DNA from: CAYLVJ01 sp964501525
Lineage (GTDB): Bacteria; Patescibacteriota; Minisyncoccia; Minisyncoccales; CAYTKG01
NCBI GenBank assembly: GCA_964501525.1
Contig: CAZCSI010000034.1
Location: 1 to 5,017 of the forward strand
DNA: 5,017 nucleotides
Direction: 5' to 3'
Shown: piece by piece, positions 1 through 4,657 of the stretch
Numbering within the stretch: the stretch's first letter is position 1
Layout: every line of letters begins with the position of its first letter
Notes under the pieces: generated by a model
Seen by the model: the letters and a program-made list of their open reading frames with translations, nothing else
What the model was told of the DNA's origin: nothing
Database searches by the model: none
Position numbers and translations under genes: made by a program

Positions 1-994
1 TTAGATGGAAAAATTGTTGTTACTCTTGGTAAAAACGAGAAAAGAAAGAACATAGAAAAATTGGATGCAGAGATTCATACTTTTTTAAATAAAGAAGAAA
101 GAGAAGATGTTTTGAAAGAATGGAACCAATATACTCACCCGCAGCTTAACTATTCTTTCCAGTTTCTAAAGAGTGAGGTGTGGAAGTTTCCTTGTTTTCT
201 AACCCTTCTAATTCTTCTGAGGAAAAAGAACTTTGGTGGGAACCAATATTTATTGTGCCCGAGTACATACAACAAGTTAATGTTAAAAGTCCTGACTTGA
301 AAATTGCTGATGGTTATCCTTTTTTGGAAGAAGGAGCAGAAATAAAGATAACAGCAGAGGCGGTAGATAGTAATTCAGTGGAAGAGCATTTGAGAAAAGA
401 CCCTCTTTTCTCACAAGTCGCTAGAAATATTCGTGAAACAGAAATAGACAGTAAGGAAGCCATTCAGTATGACTATTCTTATGAGATGGTGTCGGCAACA
501 AATACTACATTTATCAAAGATGGCGTTTGTTATGTCGTGAATTTTAGATATGCAAGCGGGCAAGGACGGGAGAAAAACTGGTATGTTTATCAAAAGTTAA
601 TAGATACCTTCCAGATAAAAACTTGGGAAGAAGAAACTGCAGTTGATCTTTGGCCTGAGGTTAGCTGGTCGGGTCCCAAGTTCATAAAAGAAAAATACGT
701 TCTTTATTGTGATAGTTTTTATAGCGATAACTACCTCGAGCTTGATAAATCAGTAGCTCTTACCGGCCAGAGGTGGGAAGCTGTATTGTATCCCTCTTCC
801 CAAGAAGATTCTTTTTCCCTATATAGTGCTTTCCAGCAATACTATTCTAGGTTAACAAAAGAGGGCTGGGAACGAAGCCACAGAGTGGGGGATTTCAGAT
901 TAATGCCTTTGTCTGCGGTAAGATAAACTTTAATATTTTTATTAGTAATCCGAAAAAAATATCAGAGATTATCGCGGAAGAATATGAAAATTAA
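1..994 (+). pseudogene. Secreted PsbP-like domain protein, 5'-partial, broken by two -1 frameshifts
   Basis: The gene is open from base 1, so its start lies outside the window. Coding-like sequence runs in frame 1 to about 183, in frame 3 from about 183 to 890, then in frame 2 from about 890 to a TAA at 992-994. Each change is restored by one extra base, and both lie at G runs (182-183 and 887-891). The joined product is about 331 residues here. It contains a segment of the type NYSFQF...WEVSLFSNP and ends a first domain with QKLIDTFQIK near 590-621, the pattern of PsbP-like extracytoplasmic domains (family knowledge; I matched it by eye). A second domain follows, with aromatic-rich YCDSFYSDNYLELD and a helix ending KEGWE. 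I infer a surface or periplasmic protein whose signal or anchor lies upstream. Without frame correction one would see a false 248-aa gene starting at GTG 180 and ending at 926. Real pseudogene or assembly indels cannot be separated here. Confidence 0.72.
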
Positions 995-1694
995 CTTAAC
1001 CATGATAAAAACCTACAAATTTCTCCTGCCGGCCGTTGCTGCCTTAGTACTAGCGGTAGTTCTTTTTATTTTCTGGTTAGGATCAGAATCTGATACAGAG
1101 GCCCGCATTGAAGAGATCTTGGCAGAGTTTGACGCTAGCAATCCCAGGAGTTTTTATTTGGTTTCAGGGATAACTGATCTAGGAAAGGCGGCAGTTCCTG
1201 TTCTCGAAGAGATGGCAGAGAGTGGCTCTCTCTATGAACGATGGGCAGCTTATGTGTCTTTGCCTACTCTTTTAAGAGAGAAAGCTGTTCTAGAAAAGGA
1301 GGTGCTGCCTGTTTTGAGAAAAGACTTGGAAGATAACGACCCCAGTCTTAGACTGCTCGCTTCCGCCCAGCTTGTTTCTTTCGGAGAAAAGGAAACCATC
1401 CCTGTCCTTATCTCTCTTCTAGACTCAGAGAAGGTTACTCTTTTTAGCGACCCTCCTCAACTTGTCGGCGAACAGGCCAATCTTTATCTTAAACATTTTA
1501 CGGGTCAGGCCGTGTTAAGTAGTTTTAAGTCTCTACGGAAAGTGGTTGAAGAACAGGTCGAATACTTAGATGGGAAACCGGGCTTGAATAAAAATGAAAA
1601 ACAGGTTCGAGATAAATTAGAAAAGGCATTAGGTGTTTCTGAAGAAACGATTTGTAAAGAAATTAAAGACATAGAGAGAGCTGGAATAATTTAA
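984..1694 (+). CDS. Membrane-anchored HEAT-repeat protein
   Basis: This 236-aa protein begins with a short basic stretch and one hydrophobic segment at about residues 13-32, an uncleaved signal anchor. The rest would then lie outside the membrane. Residues about 62-172 form helical pairs typical of HEAT/PBS-lyase-type repeats: LGKAAVPVLEEMAES, then EVLPVLRKDLEDNDPSLRLLASAQL, here listed as helix pairs at 104-117 and 119-134, and ETIPVLISLLDSE at 137-149. The tail at 180-236 is charged and helical. Such repeats act as protein-binding scaffolds; no catalytic residues are visible and I do not infer a specific partner. The ATG at 984 lies inside the last codons of the upstream gene (11-nt overlap), which suggests translational coupling. 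A GGAAG at 976-980 is only 3 nt away, so the ribosome site is weak. ATG 1002 is the alternative start but has no Shine-Dalgarno sequence. The reading frame is intact, unlike its neighbour. Confidence 0.8.
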   Translation: MKINLTMIKTYKFLLPAVAALVLAVVLFIFWLGSESDTEARIEEILAEFDASNPRSFYLVSGITDLGKAAVPVLEEMAESGSLYERWAAYVSLPTLLREKAVLEKEVLPVLRKDLEDNDPSLRLLASAQLVSFGEKETIPVLISLLDSEKVTLFSDPPQLVGEQANLYLKHFTGQAVLSSFKSLRKVVEEQVEYLDGKPGLNKNEKQVRDKLEKALGVSEETICKEIKDIERAGII

Positions 1695-1700
1695 TTTTTA

Positions 1701-1907
1701 ATGAGGAAAGCTTGTTTGCTTTTTCTATTGACAGTTATTGTTTAGAAAGAGAGTATCTTGAAAGTTGCTATGGATAGAGAAAAGACTGAAACTTCCTTGG
1801 CTTCTGCAATATTAATTAATTATTTGGATACCTCTAGTGAAAAAGCACCCTTGGTTAGGGTGCTTTACTTTTATCATTTCAGCCCAAACAACTTAGGCTG
1901 CCTATAA
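1701..1907 (+). other. Possible gene remnant with signal-peptide-like start, interrupted by a stop
   Basis: Seven bases after the HEAT gene, an ATG at 1701 opens MRKACLLFLLTVIV, which looks like the start of a signal peptide, but it stops at TAG 1743-1745. The same frame is then open again to TAA 1905-1907 and includes MDREKTETSLASAILINYLD from 1770. The neighbouring frame (about 1703-1774) also reads plausibly as protein. No good ribosome site precedes ATG 1701; a GAGAG at 1749-1753 could serve a TTG at 1758. The last part runs through a terminator hairpin and overlaps the opposite gene. It may be a decayed small exported-protein gene or chance open sequence. Apart from this and the hairpin, I see nothing else in 1695-1873. 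Confidence 0.18.
1842..1866. terminator. Bidirectional hairpin terminator between convergent genes
   Basis: A perfect 9-bp stem, AAAGCACCC (1842-1850) and GGGTGCTTT (1858-1866), closes a 7-base loop. On the minus strand the stem runs into five Ts (complement of A 1840-1844), giving a good intrinsic terminator 8 nt past the stop of the 1874-2308 gene. On the plus strand the downstream sequence is TTTACTTTT, a weaker tail, which could end transcripts from the HEAT-repeat gene. Confidence 0.8.
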
Positions 1908-2308
1908 AGAACGAGGGGGATAGATTTGGTCATCTCGACCCGGAACCCCCCTTTACCTGCAGTTTTCCATCTCAGGGCCGTTTGATAGTCAACCTCCGCA
2001 ATGATGCCTTCGGTCAGCATCCATTCGTACCCTGAGCGGGAGTCGGTGTCACTTTGAGAATCTGTCTTGGATGCACAGTCTGCGACCAAGAAGGACTCCC
2101 AGTTTGAGTTCCCTAAAGGACGCATGAAGACGATTCTTCCTACTTCACCGCAGTCAGCCAAAGCAACAAAGCCGTCCGTATGAGGAACCTCCTCGGGCAA
2201 GTGGCCGTTGGCTTGATTGTTTATGACGGATCTCTCCATCACGGTGGGATCATATTGACTCATGAGCCCGGTGAAGATCAAAAGCGATGCTATTATCGTC
2301 TTTAACAT
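1874..2308 (-). CDS. Secreted double-psi beta-barrel-like (3D/RlpA-type) protein
   Basis: The 144-aa product starts MLKTIIASLLIFTGL, a short export signal, followed by a spacer to about residue 44. The globular part includes GFVALADCGEVGRIVFMRP (47-64), SFLVADCAS (72-80) and GIIAEVDYQTALRWK (101-115). Two cysteines (53 and 78), the ADC pair and the EVDYxTAxRW block recall a family of small secreted double-psi beta-barrel proteins. That assignment is from memory of the pattern and is moderate. If correct, the fold suggests cell-wall or surface binding, but catalytic residues cannot be proven here. The start at 2308 is chosen because AGGAG (2314-2318 in plus coordinates) lies 5 nt before it. 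The longer open frame to TTG 2365 would begin at or before the predicted transcription start and would read through the leader hairpin. The gene is monocistronic, with its own promoter and terminator. Ser/Asp-rich residues 82-92 look like a surface loop. Confidence 0.7.
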   Translation of the reverse strand: MLKTIIASLLIFTGLMSQYDPTVMERSVINNQANGHLPEEVPHTDGFVALADCGEVGRIVFMRPLGNSNWESFLVADCASKTDSQSDTDSRSGYEWMLTEGIIAEVDYQTALRWKTAGKGGFRVEMTKSIPLVLYRQPKLFGLK

Positions 2309-2313
2309 TCTTT

Positions 2314-2318
2314 CTCCT
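2314..2318 (-). promoter_or_regulatory. Shine-Dalgarno site fixing the start at 2308
   Basis: The minus strand reads AAAGGAGAAAGAATG. The AGGAG core is 5 nt from the ATG, which decides for the 144-aa start over the 163-aa open frame beginning at TTG 2365. Confidence 0.85.
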
Positions 2319-2329
2319 TTTGACAATAG

Positions 2330-2354
2330 AAACGGACTTACCTTAAGTCCGTTT
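2330..2354 (-). promoter_or_regulatory. 5'-leader hairpin of the 1874-2308 gene
   Basis: A perfect 11-bp inverted repeat (2330-2340 with 2344-2354) has a 3-base loop and sits between the predicted promoter and the Shine-Dalgarno site. In the minus-strand transcript it begins only a few bases from the 5' end and is followed by TTTCTATTG, a poor U tract. It may be a 5' stabilising stem or a weak attenuator. On the plus strand the same stem is followed by five Ts (2352-2356) and looks like a proper terminator, although no plus-strand gene lies just before it. It may block readthrough from the left. Confidence 0.6.
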
Positions 2355-2365
2355 TTCTCTTCCAA

Positions 2366-2394
2366 AGAATAACGTATTCAATTTGGATTGTCAA
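2366..2394 (-). promoter_or_regulatory. Sigma-70-type promoter for the 1874-2308 gene
   Basis: On the minus strand a perfect TTGACA (2389-2394) is separated by exactly 17 nt from TATTCT (2366-2371, 4 of 6 consensus bases). A run of A precedes the -35 box. Transcription would start near 2359, giving a leader of about 50 nt that carries the hairpin and the Shine-Dalgarno site. Confidence 0.75.
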
Positions 2395-2439
2395 TTTTTT
2401 CCGACCGGATTGACTACATCAAGACTGCATATTTGTTCC

Positions 2440-2468
2440 TTGCTGTCATTCAGTATGTCTGGTATAAT
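2440..2468 (+). promoter_or_regulatory. Extended -10 promoter with no obvious gene
   Basis: TGGTATAAT at 2460-2468 is a perfect extended -10 element (TGnTATAAT). The -35 position at 17-nt spacing (2440-2445, TTGCTG) matches only in its first three bases, which extended -10 promoters tolerate. Transcription would start near 2475. The next thing downstream on this strand is the hairpin at 2524-2551, not a reading frame. It might produce a short RNA, or antisense RNA to the 65-aa gene if the hairpin is passed. Confidence 0.45.
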
Positions 2469-2474
2469 TTACAA

Positions 2475-2551
2475 ATTTTTGCTGAAACTATCATATTTCG
2501 GATTTAAGACTATAGTATAGAAAAAACGAGAGCGAGTTTTCGCTCTCGTTT
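2475..2551 (+). ncRNA. Candidate short RNA of about 77 nt
   Basis: This is the interval from the predicted start of the orphan extended -10 promoter to the end of the strong 12-bp hairpin at 2524-2551. It lacks a convincing reading frame or ribosome site. The weak point is the plus-strand tail after the stem, only TTTC, so termination in this direction is uncertain. I do not recognise an RNA family. This is an inference from promoter and hairpin placement only. Confidence 0.2.
2521..2551 (-). terminator. Strong intrinsic terminator of the 65-aa membrane protein gene
   Basis: A perfect 12-bp stem (2524-2535 with 2540-2551, core CGAGAGCG) closes a 4-base loop. On the minus strand the transcript's 3' arm runs into six Us in a row (complement of the A run at 2521-2526). 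It lies 18 nt past the stop codon of the 2570-2767 gene. Confidence 0.88.
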
Positions 2552-2569
2552 CTAGGATACCTGACGGAT

Positions 2570-2767
2570 TCACCTTCTTGCCAGGTATATCATCGTGATG
2601 CTGATGGCAACGCCGGCTGTAATGATGATCCAGCCGACTGTTGGGGCCCGATCCAGCAGGCCCAGCCCAACGAAGGGGAGCGTCATTGCGCCGACTCCCG
2701 CGTTCATCAATCTGCTTCTGGTCTTCAGCCTTTTGACCTCTTCCGGATTTTCCATCGGGTTTTCCAT
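2570..2767 (-). CDS. Small membrane protein of unknown function (65 aa, two membrane segments)
   Basis: I do not recognise a family. The N-terminus MENPMENPEEVKRLKTRSR is charged. It is followed by two hydrophobic segments, about residues 21-38 (MNAGVGAMTLPFVGLGLL) and 43-62 (TVGWIIITAGVAISITMIYL), joined by LDRAP, and ends in ARR. This fits a hairpin-like two-pass membrane protein. The start is well supported: AGGAGG (2773-2778 in plus coordinates) lies 5 nt before ATG 2767, and a terminator follows the stop. A second in-frame ATG (Met5) arises from a tandem duplication of the first four codons but is 17 nt from that site. Base composition is unusual for the window: by hand count 42 of 60 bases are G or C in 2641-2700. 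I found no convincing promoter upstream. The opposite strand of this gene is also open but has no ribosome site. Confidence 0.75.
   Translation of the reverse strand: MENPMENPEEVKRLKTRSRLMNAGVGAMTLPFVGLGLLDRAPTVGWIIITAGVAISITMIYLARR
2744..2767 (-). repeat. 12-bp tandem repeat duplicating the first four codons (MENP-MENP)
   Basis: The minus strand reads ATGGAAAACCCG then ATGGAAAATCCG, two 12-base units differing at one base. The result is the peptide MENPMENP and two in-frame start codons. Confidence 0.8.
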
Positions 2768-2797
2768 TTCTCCCTCCTGTTATTTCTCCCTTCTGTT
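2766..2797 (-). repeat. 16-bp tandem repeat duplicating the Shine-Dalgarno region
   Basis: Two adjacent 16-base units (2766-2781 and 2782-2797) differ at one base, giving on the minus strand AGGAGGGAGAAAT next to the ATG and AGAAGGGAGAAAT one unit upstream. The gene-proximal copy has the full AGGAGG. The other is a weaker second purine-rich site. Confidence 0.8.
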
Positions 2798-2929
2798 ATA
2801 AGAACAACCCATACCTAAAATTAACTCTTGAAATTGTTTTTGTAAAGGGTACAGCTATATCGCGGTCGAGTGGTAGAAGTGAATTCCTTTTCTTTTAATG
2901 TTATTATTAGACAAGTCCTTGTTGATAAT

Positions 2930-2934
2930 AGGAG
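2930..2934 (+). promoter_or_regulatory. Shine-Dalgarno site favouring a TTG start at 2942
   Basis: AGGAG lies 7 nt before TTG 2942 but 16 nt before ATG 2951, so it favours the TTG, which adds Met-Lys-Asn ahead of MSLVKAKN. No such site precedes the far upstream in-frame GTG at 2870. Confidence 0.6.
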
Positions 2935-2941
2935 TAACGGA

Positions 2942-3868
2942 TTGAAGAACATGTCTTTAGTCAAGGCCAAGAACCTGAGCAAATATTTTGATTCTTTCAA
3001 GGCGGTGGACGATATCTCCTTTGAGATTGAAAAAGGAGAGATTTTCGGTTTACTCGGCCCCAATGGGGCGGGAAAGACCACCACTATTAGAATGCTTACA
3101 GGTGTTTTGAAGCCCACTGAAGGTAAAGCTTTTATTGGAGAATACAATATTGAAATTTCTCCTATAGAGGCTAAACAGATGATGGGTATTGTTCCGGAGA
3201 TGGCCAATGCCTACATTGACATCTCCGCCTTAGACAATCTTTTACTTGTTGCAAAGCTATACGGAATGGAAAGGAAAAAGAGCATTAAGAAGGCTGAGGA
3301 GCTGCTCGAAATGTTCGAACTTTTTGACAAGAGAAGAGATAAGGTGAGGACCTTCTCAAAGGGTATGAAGCAGAGGCTGATTTTGGCTATGGCTTTGATG
3401 AATGACTCTCAAATTTTGTTTTTGGACGAACCCACTGCAGGGCTTGATGTAGAAAGCGTGAGGATTATCAGACAGTTGATAAGAGAGTTTAACGAAAAAG
3501 GGAAAACAATTCTTTTAACTACTCACAATATTGAAGAAGCCAACCTTTTGTGCGACAGAGTGGCGATTATGAATTACGGGAAAATAGTGGCCGTCGATCG
3601 ACCGGAAAAGTTGAGGCACACCATTGAAAGCACCTCTTCTATAGAGGTGGCTTTTAAAAAAGCTCTGGAGGCGGAGAAATTAATGTTCGAAGGCGTCAAT
3701 CAGGTTAAAAAAGTAGGGGACAAGTATCGTCTCTATACGCAAAAAATAGATGAGGTGGTCGGGTCTCTGGTTGACTATTCGAGGAAGTCGGATAATAAAA
3801 TGATGTCGCTTAGGACTTTGGAACCAAGCCTTGAGGATGTGTTTGTCAAATTAACTAAAAAGCAATGA
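2942..3868 (+). CDS. ABC transporter ATP-binding protein (ABC-2 exporter type)
   Basis: This cytoplasmic ATPase powers the permease encoded next to it. The 308-aa product has all core motifs: Walker A GPNGAGKTT (39-47, Lys45), signature FSKGMKQR (138-145), Walker B ILFLDEP (158-164, catalytic Glu163), D-loop AGLD (166-169) and H-loop His195 in LLTTHN. A C-terminal domain of about 80 residues after 226, ending LEPSLEDVFVKLTKK, is typical of drug, lipid or polysaccharide ABC-2 exporters (DUF4162-like). The Q-loop position reads GIVPE (Glu86) instead of Gln; I recall VPE variants in related archaeal and candidate-phylum ATPases, so I do not take it as inactivating. The start is set at TTG 2942 from the ribosome site; ATG 2951 is the alternative. 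The stop TGA overlaps the next gene's ATG by 4 nt. The substrate cannot be told. No clear promoter was found in 2768-2941. Confidence 0.93.
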   Translation: MKNMSLVKAKNLSKYFDSFKAVDDISFEIEKGEIFGLLGPNGAGKTTTIRMLTGVLKPTEGKAFIGEYNIEISPIEAKQMMGIVPEMANAYIDISALDNLLLVAKLYGMERKKSIKKAEELLEMFELFDKRRDKVRTFSKGMKQRLILAMALMNDSQILFLDEPTAGLDVESVRIIRQLIREFNEKGKTILLTTHNIEEANLLCDRVAIMNYGKIVAVDRPEKLRHTIESTSSIEVAFKKALEAEKLMFEGVNQVKKVGDKYRLYTQKIDEVVGSLVDYSRKSDNKMMSLRTLEPSLEDVFVKLTKKQ

Positions 3869-4605
3869 ACGTTTTCAGCCAACTTAAGAGATCACTGGCT
3901 ATCGCTCAAAAGGATCTTTCCATTTATTATTTTAGGGGCCCGGTTATTATACAAGGTCTTCTTATACCTGCTTTTTTATTCCTTTCCTTTTCTGTGAGAA
4001 GGGAGGTGCCTCTGCGGTCTTTGATGCCCGGTCTTTTGGGGATGGCTCTCTTTTTTACTGTTTCTGCTATCACCCCGGTTATAGCTCCTTGGGAAACAAG
4101 AATGAGAACTTTTGAAAGGCTGGTTTCTTCTCCCATAGCATTATGGGCCATTATTTTTGGAGACGTTCTTGCTTCTGTGGTGTTCGGAGTTTGTATTACT
4201 TTTTTTATCATTCTGGCCGGAGTTCTTCTGCTGGGGGTTGAGATTATCAGTTTTTCTTTAATCATCGGGACTGTTATGGCTGCCTTTAGTTTTTCTACGC
4301 TGGGTGTTCTTATTTCGGCTCCTCCCAAGGATAAGCCTTCGGATATAATGCTTTTTGCCACCCTGATCAAGTTTTCTCTTCTTTTTATAAGCGGAGTGTT
4401 TGTCCCTATAGCGGAGCTGGGAAGGTTTCGGGTCTTATCTTTCTTTTCTCCCTTAACCTATTACGTTGACCTGGCAAGAAGGTCCGTTCAGGGGACAAGC
4501 GAGTTTTCCTTTCTTTTGAGCCTTTCAGTTCTTACCGGGTTTACACTATTGCTTTTCTTTTTTTCCTGCTTGTGGCATAAGAAAAGCTTGGATAAAAGAT
4601 TTTAA
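3865..4605 (+). CDS. ABC-2 type transporter permease
   Basis: This 246-aa membrane subunit pairs with the ATPase just upstream; the ATGA junction (4-nt overlap) indicates coupled translation. Six hydrophobic segments are visible at about residues 26-43, 54-73, 97-122, 127-151, 162-182 and 213-234. Between the second and third is WETRMRTFERLVSSPI (76-91), the conserved cytoplasmic stretch of ABC-2 permeases that contacts the ATPase. After the fifth comes ISGVFVPI...LSFFSPLTYYVDLARRSVQG, the family's typical C-terminal signature. Length and topology match DrrB/NodJ-like permeases. The likely role is export of a lipid, drug or glycan, with no clue to which. A hairpin 5 nt after the stop probably ends the transcript. 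Confidence 0.93.
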   Translation: MNVFSQLKRSLAIAQKDLSIYYFRGPVIIQGLLIPAFLFLSFSVRREVPLRSLMPGLLGMALFFTVSAITPVIAPWETRMRTFERLVSSPIALWAIIFGDVLASVVFGVCITFFIILAGVLLLGVEIISFSLIIGTVMAAFSFSTLGVLISAPPKDKPSDIMLFATLIKFSLLFISGVFVPIAELGRFRVLSFFSPLTYYVDLARRSVQGTSEFSFLLSLSVLTGFTLLLFFFSCLWHKKSLDKRF

Positions 4606-4609
4606 CATC

Positions 4610-4641
4610 TCCCTCTTGTTTTGGCTTATTGATAAGAGGGG
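4610..4641 (+). terminator. Hairpin terminator of the ABC transporter operon
   Basis: The arms at 4610-4620 and 4631-4641 form 11 pairs with a core CCCTCTT/AAGAGGG and flanking G-U pairs, closing a 10-base loop. The tail CAATTTT has only four Ts, so termination may be partial and allow readthrough into the VTT gene. Confidence 0.55.
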
Positions 4642-4657
4642 CAATTTTAATCAAAGT

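Noticed and set aside
61..300. Short separate 79-aa gene starting at TTG 61
   Set aside because: It is the frame-1 part of the frameshifted gene; beyond about 183 its sequence no longer looks coding, and the frame is open back to base 1.
411..593. Minus-strand 60-aa open frame
   Set aside because: It lies antisense to a clearly coding stretch and has no ribosome site or recognisable content.
2309..2365. N-terminal extension of the double-psi-barrel-like gene to TTG 2365
   Set aside because: It begins 1 nt after the predicted -10 box and runs through the leader hairpin, while a good Shine-Dalgarno site marks ATG 2308.
2595..2801. Plus-strand 68-aa open frame
   Set aside because: It mirrors the 65-aa membrane gene, which has the ribosome site and terminator; this frame has neither.
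2834..2907. Possible promoters for the exporter (TTGTTT-16-TATATC at 2834-2861; TATTAT at 2902-2907)
   Set aside because: Both have poor -35 matches. Neither is good enough to annotate, and I cannot choose between them.
2821..3207. Minus-strand 128-aa open frame
   Set aside because: It is antisense to the ABC ATPase Walker A region and shows no start signal.
3927..4370. Minus-strand 147-aa open frame
   Set aside because: It is antisense to the permease, whose membrane segments and family signatures are clear.
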